Below the pieces are notes generated by a model. The model worked only from the letters and a program-made list of their open reading frames with translations. It had not been told where the DNA came from and did not search any database. The translations under genes were made by a program, and so were the position numbers. A stretch of DNA of 64,000 nt, from positions 310,001 to 374,000 of the forward strand of contig OZ248539.1 of the NCBI GenBank assembly GCA_965234685.1. Reading direction: 5' to 3'. This DNA is from Fimbriimonas planktonicus. GTDB lineage: Bacteria; Armatimonadota; Fimbriimonadia; Fimbriimonadales; Fimbriimonadaceae. Below are positions 9,273-17,182 of the stretch, piece after piece; within the stretch, counting starts at the first letter, position 1; each line of letters starts with the position of its first letter.

Positions 9273-10148
9273 TCAAACGGGTAGCTGGGGTTCTTCGGGT
9301 GCATCGTCCGGGGCGTTGGCAGCGAGCATGTGCGCAAGCTTGGCTTCGAACCGTTCGAGGGCTTTGCCTTCGAGCTGAATCGGCTCGCCACGGAGTCGAG
9401 CGGCGAGCGCGGCGCACTCGGAACGGCTGAAGTCGACCGAGCCAACTAAGTGTTCCTCGAAGGCTTCAAAAGCGATCGGCGCAACGGCTTTTGCGCACTG
9501 GGCCATTGCTTCTGCGTAGACGCGAATTTCGTACTGCGCATGGCCATCGAGGCGGAGGCGGAGGAAGTGGAACAGGTTGTGAAGGTCGATTTGCCAGTAC
9601 CACTCGGTGTAGAGCGAGATGGGGAGGTTGGTGCGGGCGAGCTCGCGTGCGACGCCTTGCTCGATCATCTTTTCGTAGCTGGCGTAGGCAGCGACTTGTT
9701 CGGCCTTCAAGGTCTGGATGACGGCCTCGGCTTCGTCTGGCGGCAAGGCACCGGCGCGGCCTTGCTTGTTGGATTCGCTTTGGTAGGAAACGTGCTCTGG
9801 CAGAGGGAGATAGAACTCGTCCTTCATCACCGAGTATCGGCCGCTGATTTCGTTGAGCCTCGCAGTTCGGTGTCGCACCCATTGGCGGGCCACAAAGATC
9901 GGCATCTTGGTGTGGAAGGTCAGCTGAACCTGCTCAAACGGGCTCGTGTGAGCGTTCTTGAGCAGGTAGTGAATGAGGCCGCGATCTTGCCTGAAGGTCT
10001 TGGTGCCAGCGCCGTAGCTGACGCGAGCGCTTTGGACGATACGAGCATCGCCACCGAGGTAATCGACGAGGCGCACGAAGCCGTGGTCTAGGACGGGAAT
10101 CTCTTTATCCAACAACGCTTCGGCGGCTTCTACGACGATATGACCCAT
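9273..10148 (-). CDS. thyX: FAD-dependent thymidylate synthase ThyX
   Basis: 291 residues. The ThyX signature RHR-x7-S is present as RHRTARLNEIS (Arg92 to Ser102). The enzyme converts dUMP to dTMP using methylene-tetrahydrofolate, FAD and NADPH, so this organism may use ThyX in place of ThyA. The C-terminal tail after about residue 235 is longer than in minimal ThyX proteins and rich in Ala and Glu. It is the first gene of a thyX-tsaE pair. TACCAT lies 7 nt upstream of the ATG, compatible with a leaderless or very short 5' end. Confidence 0.96.
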   Translation of the reverse strand: MGHIVVEAAEALLDKEIPVLDHGFVRLVDYLGGDARIVQSARVSYGAGTKTFRQDRGLIHYLLKNAHTSPFEQVQLTFHTKMPIFVARQWVRHRTARLNEISGRYSVMKDEFYLPLPEHVSYQSESNKQGRAGALPPDEAEAVIQTLKAEQVAAYASYEKMIEQGVARELARTNLPISLYTEWYWQIDLHNLFHFLRLRLDGHAQYEIRVYAEAMAQCAKAVAPIAFEAFEEHLVGSVDFSRSECAALAARLRGEPIQLEGKALERFEAKLAHMLAANAPDDAPEEPQLPV

Positions 10149-10151
10149 GCG

Positions 10152-10622
10152 CTAGATGGTACCAAGCGGCGCTTCCCAGCGCTGCGCGAGGACTTTGCCG
10201 AGTTCGGCAAGGAAAGTTTCATCGCTCTCATCAAACGCCCCAACCGTGTGGCCGTCGATGTCGATCTGGCCCAGGATTGTTCCGTCCTCGGCATGAATCA
10301 GAACAACGATTTCGCTGCGAGTTTGAATTGAGCAGGAGAGGTAGTTGCTGAGTTCGCGGACGTCGGTGATCACTTGGTTGGCGTTTTCGGCGACGGCGGT
10401 GCCGCAGACTCCGCGACCAACGGGGATGTGGGTGTGGTCGGTTTCCGCGCCGACGTAGGCGTCGAGCACGAGGGTGTCGCCTTCGAGTCGATAAATTCCG
10501 CTCCAGTTGTAGTTTGGAAGTTCCGAAAGTTGCGCCATGGCGAAGTCGCGGAGGGCGCGTTCGGAGAGTTCGGAATCACGAACGGCGGCAACAATGGGTT
10601 CAGAAACGGCTTCTGAGATCAT
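10152..10622 (-). CDS. GAF-domain protein related to free methionine-R-sulfoxide reductase
   Basis: 156 residues forming a single GAF domain. The region from IPVGRGVCGTA to TRSEIVVLIHAEDG and QIDIDGHTVGAFDESDE closely follows the fRMsr pattern. Two of the three cysteines known from that family are present (GRGVC and LSCSIQ). The third, ten residues before the GRGVC cysteine, is His here. It could therefore be a reductase of free methionine sulfoxide with an altered cysteine relay, or a GAF sensor. It lies 3 bp upstream of thyX on the same strand. CATAAT lies 5 nt upstream of its ATG. Confidence 0.75.
   Translation of the reverse strand: MISEAVSEPIVAAVRDSELSERALRDFAMAQLSELPNYNWSGIYRLEGDTLVLDAYVGAETDHTHIPVGRGVCGTAVAENANQVITDVRELSNYLSCSIQTRSEIVVLIHAEDGTILGQIDIDGHTVGAFDESDETFLAELGKVLAQRWEAPLGTI
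10156..10161 (-). promoter_or_regulatory. -10-like TACCAT, 7 nt before the thyX ATG
   Basis: TAnnnT hexamer with a 7-nt spacer to the thyX start and no Shine-Dalgarno sequence between. It is a near variant of the 6-nt pattern seen at eight other genes. Confidence 0.35.
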
Positions 10623-10627
10623 GCCTG

Positions 10628-10633
10628 ATTATG
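10628..10633 (-). promoter_or_regulatory. -10-like CATAAT, 5 nt before the GAF gene ATG
   Basis: CATAAT matches the -10 consensus in five of six positions and lies 5 nt before the ATG at 10622, suggesting a leaderless transcript for the GAF-thyX-tsaE run. Confidence 0.4.
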
Positions 10634-10702
10634 GATGGATACCACGATCTTGGTGGCTCAATGCGCCGACTTCAGGAGTCTATTGATTGGGACTTTAGGG
10701 AC

Positions 10703-11461
10703 TCACGCGTCAGGCATTGGATTCAGCCACCAGCTATTTTTCTTGCTCTGATCATCGTGTGCAGATTTGATACTGTTTTTCAATTCATTTGCCCGGTTGC
10801 CATCTATGGAATTTCCGATTCTGCCCTCTAGGTGAGCCTGTGTTTGGGCCAGTGTAAAGCTTCCTTCATCTATTACGGTCTCGTAAATGTTGACGTGGTA
10901 CACGGTCGTAGAATCGATTAAGACTCGAAATTCATTGACCATCTTGTCAATCCCGTTCAATGCTTCAAAAATGTCCGACCAATGCATTTTTATTTCCGGC
11001 CCTTGTCCCAATGCTGCCTTCTTTCCGCGATGCGCGATATAGTTGTGCCGAAACCGTTCAAGTTGCTTCGTGAACGGAAGGGTCAATCTCCAGTCTAACC
11101 ACTTGTCAGCTAAGTCGTTCACGACTTTTCGACCGTTAGGATGCCGTAGTTGACCGCTCGAAGAAAAGAGCCAGCTGAATTCCTTTGGTTCGGCTTTTGC
11201 GTGCCTGCACAACCCGACAATGCCTCCATTTTTGGAGTCTCCGTCAAATACTCGCCAGAGAGAAATGAAAAGGGCCTGATGCGAGGCGCTGTTTATCGCT
11301 GCAACGAATGCGTTGTTATCGAGAACGTCTTTGCAGCAAGTTGACGATGCAGAAAGCAGCCTCTTAAGGGCCAGTGCCTGCATGGCTGTCATGAGGTCTT
11401 CTCCAACAGCATCCACTAGTTTTTGGAGAGAGGTTAACTCTGGCAGTACTGAATCGGACAT
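10703..11461 (-). CDS. AbiU2-like HEPN protein (possible abortive-infection factor)
   Basis: 252 residues, helical. The central segment ALFISLWRVFDGDSKNGG and the later RFRHNYIAHRGKK resemble the AbiU2 branch of HEPN domains; RHNYIAH gives the R-x5-H element of HEPN ribonucleases. Such proteins are often RNA-cleaving toxins or phage-defence factors. No antitoxin or nucleotidyltransferase partner sits beside it. The gene is poorer in GC than its neighbours and looks acquired. A perfect palindrome overlaps its likely -10 box. The AbiU2 assignment is from motif resemblance only. Confidence 0.6.
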   Translation of the reverse strand: MSDSVLPELTSLQKLVDAVGEDLMTAMQALALKRLLSASSTCCKDVLDNNAFVAAINSASHQALFISLWRVFDGDSKNGGIVGLCRHAKAEPKEFSWLFSSSGQLRHPNGRKVVNDLADKWLDWRLTLPFTKQLERFRHNYIAHRGKKAALGQGPEIKMHWSDIFEALNGIDKMVNEFRVLIDSTTVYHVNIYETVIDEGSFTLAQTQAHLEGRIGNSIDGNRANELKNSIKSAHDDQSKKNSWWLNPMPDA

Positions 11462-11468
11462 ATACCCT

Positions 11469-11480
11469 TAGAATATTCTA
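11469..11480. promoter_or_regulatory. Palindrome TAGAATATTCTA overlapping the -10 of the HEPN gene
   Basis: A perfect 12-bp palindrome 7 bp before the ATG of the AbiU2-like gene. On the minus strand its TATTCT half can act as the -10 hexamer (8-nt spacer to the start), so a repressor bound here would block transcription. A related GAGAATATTCTC palindrome occurs at 53719-53730. Confidence 0.4.
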
Positions 11481-11690
11481 TCGTGAATCAATCGAATGAG
11501 GAGCTTTTATGGCTCCGAACATTTCGGCATTGATGCGATCTTCGGTACCGGTTCTTTTAGGCTTGCCAACTTGAGCTCTTCGTCCGTGGAAGCTCAGACG
11601 TCATAGGTCGCAGAGACCTCTTTTCACACGTAGATCAGGTGAGAACGATTTGGAAATTGAGAGATCGTCTGGTTTAATGGTTGGTTCCGA
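11481..11690. other. Structured intergenic region, no gene recognised
   Basis: The stretch contains three consecutive small hairpins. They are GGAGC with GCTCC near 11497-11513, TGAGCT with AGCTCA near 11571-11597, and AGGTC with GACCT near 11606-11620 followed by CTTTTC. The last resembles a weak terminator. A small RNA of roughly 120 nt or a leader of the downstream reductase is possible. It does not match 6S, SRP, RNase P or tmRNA by eye. Confidence 0.3.
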
Positions 11691-12668
11691 ATGAATACGG
11701 TTGACGTGACGATAATTGGGGGCGGGCCTTGCGGCCTTTTTGCGGCGTTCTATGCGGGACTGCGAGGCATGAGCGTGCGGATCGTGGATTCACTTTCCGA
11801 ACTGGGTGGCCAGCTCACAGCGCTGTATCCCGAGAAATACGTTTACGACATGCCGGGATTCCCGAAGGTGCTGGCGAAAGATTTGGCCAAGAACCTGATT
11901 GAGCAGGGAACGCAGTTCAATCCGGAAATCGTTCTGGAAGAGACGGCGAATCAGCTCGAGAAGACCGATGAGGGCTACGCCATCCGAACCGAGGCAGGGG
12001 TTTACCCAACGCGCACCGTGATCATTTCTGCCGGTGCAGGTGCTTTCTCCCCAACCAAGCTTGGCGTGGAGAACGAGGAGCATTACATCGGACGCGGACT
12101 GATGTACGGTGTGCGCGATAAGAAGAGCCTGGAAGGGAAACGCGTCGCGATTGTCGGCGGCGGCGACTCGGCCTTTGACTGGGCACTCAACCTTCTCGAC
12201 ACGGCCGGCCCCATTAGTCTCATCCACCGACGTGACGTCTTCAAGGCTCACGAAGATAGCGTGCACCAAGTTCAGAACAGCCGGGTGGAGATGCACCTCT
12301 GGCGCGCGGTCAAGGCGCTGCATGGCACGGATAAGCTCGAAGGGATCACGCTGGAGAACACCCAGACGAAGGAACTGCAGGAGTTTCCTTGCGACGCGAT
12401 TGTTGTTAATATCGGGTTCAAGTCGTCGCTCGGGCCTATAAAGGACTGGGGGCTGGATATCCAGAAGAACCAAGTGGTCGTGGATCACAAGTTCGAAACG
12501 AACCTTCCGGGCGTGTTTGCGATTGGCGACGTTTGCTCTTTTGCCGAAAAACTGAAGCTGATTGCGACCGGGGTTGGGGAAGCGGCAACTGCCGTTTGTT
12601 TCGCGAAAACGCGTCTCGATCCGGACGCGAAGTTGTTCCCGGGACACTCTTCAGATCGCGACCTCTAA
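11691..12668 (+). CDS. Ferredoxin--NADP(+) reductase, thioredoxin-reductase-like (YumC type)
   Basis: 325 residues. An N-terminal FAD-binding GxGxxG (IIGGGPCGLFAAFYA), a NADP-binding GGGDSAFDWA around residue 155, and the C-terminal FAIGDVCSF FAD motif are visible. There is no redox-active CxxC, which separates it from thioredoxin reductases and matches YumC-type ferredoxin/flavodoxin reductases. The opening GGQLTALYPEKYVYDMPGFP is characteristic of that group. It supplies reduced ferredoxin to, or takes electrons from, cytosolic redox enzymes. It follows the structured intergenic region, which may be its leader. Confidence 0.93.
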   Translation: MNTVDVTIIGGGPCGLFAAFYAGLRGMSVRIVDSLSELGGQLTALYPEKYVYDMPGFPKVLAKDLAKNLIEQGTQFNPEIVLEETANQLEKTDEGYAIRTEAGVYPTRTVIISAGAGAFSPTKLGVENEEHYIGRGLMYGVRDKKSLEGKRVAIVGGGDSAFDWALNLLDTAGPISLIHRRDVFKAHEDSVHQVQNSRVEMHLWRAVKALHGTDKLEGITLENTQTKELQEFPCDAIVVNIGFKSSLGPIKDWGLDIQKNQVVVDHKFETNLPGVFAIGDVCSFAEKLKLIATGVGEAATAVCFAKTRLDPDAKLFPGHSSDRDL

Positions 12669-12716
12669 ATCCCCGTACTGGTAACATCACCTACCGGGAC
12701 AGAGGTTAGGTAGAGC

Positions 12717-13877
12717 ATGGAAGCAGTTCGAGTTGGGATTATTGGTGTCGGAAATATCAGCGGAATTTACATTGAATGCCTGCAGGCATTCGCCGGGGTT
12801 GACCTTATCGCCTGCGCCGATATTGATCAGGATCGGGCACGCGGAGTCGCAGCGGAGAAATCAATTCCGAAGGCTCTCTCGGTAGAAGAGCTTCTGAAAG
12901 ATTCTGATGTTGAACTGGTTCTGAACCTTACGATTCCCGCCGCTCACGGGCCGGTCGCTCTCCAAGCGCTGGAGAACGGTAAGCATGTTTACAATGAAAA
13001 GCCGCTCGCGGTCAGCCTTGCTGACGCGCAAGCGCTAGTCGCTTCGGCGGCGGAGAAGGGCCTGCGTGTCGGTTGCGCGCCGGATACTTTCCTTGGCAGC
13101 GGGCAACAGACCGCACGTCGAGCGATTGACGACGGCCTGATCGGTACGCCAATCGGAGCCCAGGCCGCCTTCTTGGCCCATGGCCCAGAAGATTGGCACC
13201 CGAATCCAGATTTCTTCTATCAGAACGGCGGCGGCCCAATGCTCGACATGGGTCCGTACTACGTGACGGCGCTGACGAACCTGCTTGGACCCGTGAAGCG
13301 AGTCAGTGGTTCGGCGCGAGCCAGCCAGGCCACCCGCAAAGTGTCGCTTAAGAACGAGAGATATTACGCTCGAGCGGATCGGTCCGGATTTGCGGAAACC
13401 GGCTACGAAATTCCCGTCGAAACCCCAACTCACTACGTTGGCGTGCTCGACTTCGAAAGCGGTGCAATCGGCGATCTCTGCACGAGCTTTGACATTTGGC
13501 ACCACCGGAACGATTGGGCTCACCCAATTACGATTTACGGAACGGAAGGCACGCTCCTGGTTCCGGATCCAAACAACTTCGGCGGAGAAGTTAAGCTGAA
13601 GCGGCACGATGACGAGGACTGGCGCACCTTGGAGAACGTGCACACGTTCAACGAAAACAGCCGCGGTCTAGGCGTGATGGATATGGCCTTCGGCATTCGC
13701 ACCGGAGCCAAGCATCGAGCCAGCGGAGAACTCGCTTTGCACGCGCTGGAAGTCATGCTCGGCGTCCGAACTGCCAGCGAAGAAAGTCGGTACGTAACCC
13801 CGACAACGCAGCCTGAGCGTCCAGCGGCACTTGGTGTCGACGAGTACAGTGATCCGCGGCCGCCAAAGGTCGACTAA
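12717..13877 (+). CDS. Gfo/Idh/MocA family oxidoreductase
   Basis: 386 residues. The Rossmann domain begins RVGIIGVGNISGIYIEC and carries the YNEKPLAVSLADA motif with the catalytic-region Lys. The substrate domain contains GGGPMLDMGPYYVTAL, a common feature of this family. It probably acts on a sugar or sugar acid with NAD(P). It is distinct from the homologue at 7856-8833 and not part of the same operon. AGG-rich sequence just before the ATG can serve as a ribosome-binding site. It ends in a 4-bp stop overlap with the convergent VOC gene. Confidence 0.92.
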   Translation: MEAVRVGIIGVGNISGIYIECLQAFAGVDLIACADIDQDRARGVAAEKSIPKALSVEELLKDSDVELVLNLTIPAAHGPVALQALENGKHVYNEKPLAVSLADAQALVASAAEKGLRVGCAPDTFLGSGQQTARRAIDDGLIGTPIGAQAAFLAHGPEDWHPNPDFFYQNGGGPMLDMGPYYVTALTNLLGPVKRVSGSARASQATRKVSLKNERYYARADRSGFAETGYEIPVETPTHYVGVLDFESGAIGDLCTSFDIWHHRNDWAHPITIYGTEGTLLVPDPNNFGGEVKLKRHDDEDWRTLENVHTFNENSRGLGVMDMAFGIRTGAKHRASGELALHALEVMLGVRTASEESRYVTPTTQPERPAALGVDEYSDPRPPKVD

Positions 13878-14212
13878 GCGTCGCGCTCGACGAGCTGAAT
13901 TTGATTTCCGTTGGGATCCGAGATTGAAACCACTCGGCCTGACGGAATTTCGTGAATTTCTCCCGGCGAAATGCCGAATTCGGCGAGGGTCGTGACTGCA
14001 TCCATGAGGTTCGGAACTCGCATTCCGATGACCGGGCCACCTGGCTGGATGATGGTTGCGGAATGGAGGCCAATTTCGAAGCCAGGGAAGCGGACTAGGC
14101 TCCAGTGCTCAGTCTGTGTAACGAGCTCGCCACCCAGAATGGATTGGTAAAAGTGGATGGCGTCGGTCATTCGAGACGTCATTACGATTAGCCGGTCCAG
14201 AGAAGTAACCAC
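13874..14212 (-). CDS. VOC superfamily (glyoxalase-like) protein
   Basis: 112 residues, one VOC module with two beta-alpha-beta-beta-beta units. It opens LDRLIVMTSRMTDAIHFYQS and closes VVSISDPNGNQIQLVE, the classic last-strand motif with a metal-ligand Glu. Members include glyoxalase I, dioxygenases and resistance proteins; the reaction here is unknown. GTG at 14212 is chosen because it keeps the first beta strand, and TAGAAT lies exactly 6 nt upstream, suggesting leaderless translation. Its stop overlaps that of the convergent oxidoreductase (CTAA). Confidence 0.85.
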   Translation of the reverse strand: MVTSLDRLIVMTSRMTDAIHFYQSILGGELVTQTEHWSLVRFPGFEIGLHSATIIQPGGPVIGMRVPNLMDAVTTLAEFGISPGEIHEIPSGRVVSISDPNGNQIQLVERDA

Positions 14213-14218
14213 GAGGTG

Positions 14219-14224
14219 ATTCTA
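14219..14224 (-). promoter_or_regulatory. -10-like TAGAAT, 6 nt before the VOC gene GTG
   Basis: TAGAAT matches TATAAT in five positions and lies exactly 6 nt upstream of the GTG start; this places the transcription start at or next to the initiation codon. Confidence 0.5.
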
Positions 14225-14269
14225 GCAGTGACTCATCAACCACAACCGGGTTTGAGGTTAGCTACAGAA

Positions 14270-14476
14270 ATGAGAAGCGAAGCGTCGAATGCAGGGTTCA
14301 TTGCGTTGAACACGCCGTACGGTTACATGGCGGTAGGGGTTGGAGCGCTTCTCATCTGGTCATTTATTGCCTTCGGCAGCGTGCTCTCGAAGCGAATCAA
14401 CGCCGAAGATCGCCAGCGACGCGAGCAAATGCGGAAAGATATTGCTGCCAAGCGTGGCGGGCCAACGGTTCCTTAA
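14270..14476 (+). CDS. Small single-pass membrane protein of unknown function
   Basis: 68 residues from the ATG at 14270; a GTG at 14216 would extend it into the divergent VOC promoter and is less likely. One membrane helix (about residues 17-38, YMAVGVGALLIWSFIAFGSV) is followed by a charged, basic cytoplasmic tail (KRINAEDRQRREQMRKDIAAKRGG). This layout resembles small assembly or CcmD-like proteins, but no family is certain. It ends 9 bp before the polysaccharide deacetylase gene and is probably in the same transcript. Confidence 0.6.
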   Translation: MRSEASNAGFIALNTPYGYMAVGVGALLIWSFIAFGSVLSKRINAEDRQRREQMRKDIAAKRGGPTVP

Positions 14477-14485
14477 TCCGCAACC

Positions 14486-15187
14486 ATGCCGGCCACTCGC
14501 CTACCTATCCTGATGTATCACAAGGTTGGCCCGGTGGTGGCTGGTTCCCACGTAGCGGGTCATTACGTTTCACGCGCCGCTTTCGAACGGCAGATGCAGT
14601 GGCTCCGAGCGCTCAAATTCACTTCGGTTGATCTCGCGCCGTATGACGGGGTCTTCTCCGCAAAGCGACCCATCGCGATTACGTTCGATGACGGGTACCG
14701 AAACAACCTCACGTATGCGAGTCCAGCGATGCAGGCGACCGGATTTTTCGGGATTGTGTATCTCGTTTCGGAGCGCTTGGGGGCGACGAATGATTGGGAC
14801 GACGGGCTGGAACCGCTGATGTCGGTTGATGAGGTGCAAGCGTGGTTGGCGGCCGGAAACCGGATTGGTTGCCATTCTGCAACCCACGCGCACCTAGCGG
14901 ATATTGCGGAAAATCAACTTTCGGACGAAGTTAACGGGGCAAAAGACCAACTTCAGGAGCTTTTTGGACGTTGCGTCAAAACTTTCTGCTACCCTTACGG
15001 GCAAAGCAACGCGACGGTGAAAAGGGTGGTTCAGACGGCTGGCTTTGAAGCAGCATGCGGAACCAGAAAGGGAAGTAATCGGGCTGAGTCGGATCAGTTT
15101 GATTTGCGCAGGATCAATGTTCGCGCAGACACCTGGGGACCCCTGTTTCTACTGAAGTTGCTTAGAGCATATCGAAATGCCGCCTAG
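14486..15187 (+). CDS. Polysaccharide deacetylase (NodB-homology) family protein
   Basis: 233 residues. NodB-homology motifs are present: LMYHKVGP at the start, AITFDDGYRNN (motif 1 with the DD pair), IGCHSATHAHLADI (motif 2, the H-x3-H zinc site), and CYPYGQSN. Such enzymes remove N- or O-acetyl groups from cell-surface polysaccharide. No signal peptide is evident, so it may act in the cytoplasm on a lipid-linked glycan. It overlaps the next glycosyltransferase gene by 11 bp, pointing to a shared glycan-assembly role. Confidence 0.92.
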   Translation: MPATRLPILMYHKVGPVVAGSHVAGHYVSRAAFERQMQWLRALKFTSVDLAPYDGVFSAKRPIAITFDDGYRNNLTYASPAMQATGFFGIVYLVSERLGATNDWDDGLEPLMSVDEVQAWLAAGNRIGCHSATHAHLADIAENQLSDEVNGAKDQLQELFGRCVKTFCYPYGQSNATVKRVVQTAGFEAACGTRKGSNRAESDQFDLRRINVRADTWGPLFLLKLLRAYRNAA

Positions 15188-16316
15188 TCCGATTCAGCCG
15201 AATTCTGGCCTCAGAATTTTACAAATTTGCTCCGCTCGCGAAGCGGTGTACGGCGCGGCGCTTTCTTTGCTCACCCTCGGCGAGGCCCAACGTGCGGCAG
15301 GACACACGGTCGAGTTTGCGACCTTCGCGGGCAAGCGGTTCGGATCTCAGGTGCGTGCACGTGGCTTTGCAAACCGAGAGTTTCGGGTTCGGCTAAAGCT
15401 CGATCTTGTTGCCGCCATCCAAATGGCTCGGCACATCAAGCGAGAAAAGTACGACGTAGTTCACACCCACCTCAGCACGAGCAGCGTCAACGGAGGACTG
15501 GCTGCCCGTATTGCGAAAGTGCCGTCGGTGAGCACCGTGCACGGAATGAGCGGGAAGCTCTCGTTCACTTTCTCAGACCACATGATCGCGGTGAGCGAAC
15601 AAGTGAAGAGCCACATGATGGCTCAGGGCATTTTGGCGAGCGACGTCACCGTGGTCTACAACGGCCTGAACCTCGCCGACTTTCACGCAAACGGAGATGC
15701 CTCTCGGATGGCGCTGGGCTTGGACAACGTTGGACCGGTCCTCGGGACGGTTTCGCGCATCACCGCGATGAAGGGGATTGAAGACGGAATTCGAGCAGTC
15801 GGCATTCTTACTGAGCACTTTCCGAATCTCTGCTATCTGCTGGTAGGCGATGGAGATGGGCTCGACGCCGCACGATCCGTGACCGAGGATCTCGGCCTTG
15901 TAAACCATGTTCGGTTTGTCGGCTACCAGTCAGACATTCGACCGTACTTAGCGGCGATGGATCTCTTCTTATTCCCCAGCCACCAGGAAGCGATGGGGAT
16001 CGCGCTTGTGGAAGCGATGGCTCTGGGCCTCCCGACGGTGGCAACCCGCGTTGGTGGCATTCCTGAAGTAGTCACGCCAGATGTCGGAATTCTACGGCCT
16101 GCCTACGATGTCCGGGCACTGGCACAGGGGTGCATGGAGTTGTTGCAGGATTCCTCGCGTCGAATTGAAATGAGCAGCAAGGCGCGGGTTCGGGCGCGCA
16201 AGCTGTTTAGCGCCGAGGCAATGGAGGCCAGCACAGAGCTGGTGTACCGAGCTTTGATCACAAAAAAGCCGATCCCGAAGCCATCAAGGTCCGGGATCGG
16301 CTCTACTGTAAAGTGA
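15177..16316 (+). CDS. GT4 family glycosyltransferase
   Basis: 379 residues with a GT-B fold. The N-terminal acceptor domain ends near residue 175. The donor domain begins at GPVLGTVSRITAMKGIEDGI and includes the E-x7-E signature in EAMGIALVEAMALG, the nucleotide-sugar site of GT4 enzymes. It probably transfers a hexose from a nucleotide sugar onto a surface glycan or lipid. It overlaps the deacetylase gene by 11 bp. The last codons lie within a hairpin that acts as terminator for the opposing pspA gene, so the C-terminal residues are constrained by RNA structure. Confidence 0.93.
   Translation: MPPSPIQPNSGLRILQICSAREAVYGAALSLLTLGEAQRAAGHTVEFATFAGKRFGSQVRARGFANREFRVRLKLDLVAAIQMARHIKREKYDVVHTHLSTSSVNGGLAARIAKVPSVSTVHGMSGKLSFTFSDHMIAVSEQVKSHMMAQGILASDVTVVYNGLNLADFHANGDASRMALGLDNVGPVLGTVSRITAMKGIEDGIRAVGILTEHFPNLCYLLVGDGDGLDAARSVTEDLGLVNHVRFVGYQSDIRPYLAAMDLFLFPSHQEAMGIALVEAMALGLPTVATRVGGIPEVVTPDVGILRPAYDVRALAQGCMELLQDSSRRIEMSSKARVRARKLFSAEAMEASTELVYRALITKKPIPKPSRSGIGSTVK
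16262..16302 (-). terminator. Rho-independent terminator of pspA, inside the opposing gene
   Basis: GCCGATCCCG at 16268-16277 pairs with CGGGATCGGC at 16292-16301 (10 bp, extended by an A-T pair), loop about 14 nt. On the minus strand it is followed by six U. It lies wholly within the 3' coding end of the convergent glycosyltransferase gene. Confidence 0.85.
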
Positions 16317-16318
16317 GA

Positions 16319-17110
16319 CTAGTCTGACTTGAGTCGCTTCTCGAGTTCTTCAAGCTGCTTCTCGGCTTCAGACTGAATGACGGCTTCGCTAGCGGCAGCT
16401 CCGTTGAGTCCAACCGATACGGTTGCGGTGCTCGCTTCTTGCGTTGCCGGCTTGAGACCCAGTCGCTGTTCCAGCTTTTCGAGTTCGCTCTCCGCTTCCA
16501 TGTCGCGGGACGTGTCTTCCATCATCATCATCTTGCCTTGGATGGATGTGCTGAACATCTCTTGTCGAGCAGCGGCCTCCGACTGAGCTTCCTTGATTCG
16601 CTCACTTGCGGCGCCAAATCCTTCAAATTGGTTTTCGAAGGTCAAGCCGTCGAGGGCTTTGGAGATGGAATTCTGAATCTGAGCCTGCTTCCACTGCGCC
16701 TTCATGGCGAGGGCTTCGGCGGTCTTGGCGCGAACTTCTTCGTCCTGTCGCTTGATGGCGACCTTCACTTGCTCAACGGTCTGCACGGCGCTATCGTACG
16801 AAGCCTGAAGCGTCGCAATCGTAGCGTCGTTTGTCATCTTCTCGCGCATGAAGTTCGTTGCGAGATCGCGCTTTCCTTGCTGCAATGCCATCGCGGCTTG
16901 CTTTTCTAGTTGAGCGCTTTTCTTGTTTGCCTCTTCCAGCATTCCCTGCAAACGGTTCTTCTGGGTAATGGCCTGCACGGCCTTTTCGCGGTTAGCAACG
17001 AGAGCCTGTTGCATGTCGCGACGTGCTTGATCCAGCATCATCTCGGGATCTTCTAGCCGATCCATGGTGCGGTTGAAAAGACTCTTAATCCAGTTAATAA
17101 AGCGTTGCAT
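16319..17110 (-). CDS. pspA: PspA/IM30 family envelope-stress protein
   Basis: 263 residues, almost entirely coiled coil. It begins MQRFINWIKSLFNRTMDRLEDPEMML, the amphipathic N-terminal helix and conserved region of PspA/Vipp1. PspA binds stressed inner membrane as ESCRT-III-like oligomers and preserves the proton gradient. A longer-than-usual acidic C-terminal tail (after about 205) repeats an EKLEQRLG / KQLEELEKRL pattern. No pspF, pspB or pspC is adjacent. A strong terminator follows its stop inside the opposing gene. Confidence 0.93.
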   Translation of the reverse strand: MQRFINWIKSLFNRTMDRLEDPEMMLDQARRDMQQALVANREKAVQAITQKNRLQGMLEEANKKSAQLEKQAAMALQQGKRDLATNFMREKMTNDATIATLQASYDSAVQTVEQVKVAIKRQDEEVRAKTAEALAMKAQWKQAQIQNSISKALDGLTFENQFEGFGAASERIKEAQSEAAARQEMFSTSIQGKMMMMEDTSRDMEAESELEKLEQRLGLKPATQEASTATVSVGLNGAAASEAVIQSEAEKQLEELEKRLKSD

Positions 17111-17182
17111 GGCCGGAATTTGCCCGAGGTTTCGGTGCCCGGATTATACACCCGGGGCTATAGAACAAGAAAGCTAATGGGT

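Noticed and set aside
11497..11620. Possible 6S, SRP or tmRNA
   Set aside because: None of the conserved sequence elements of these RNAs can be found.
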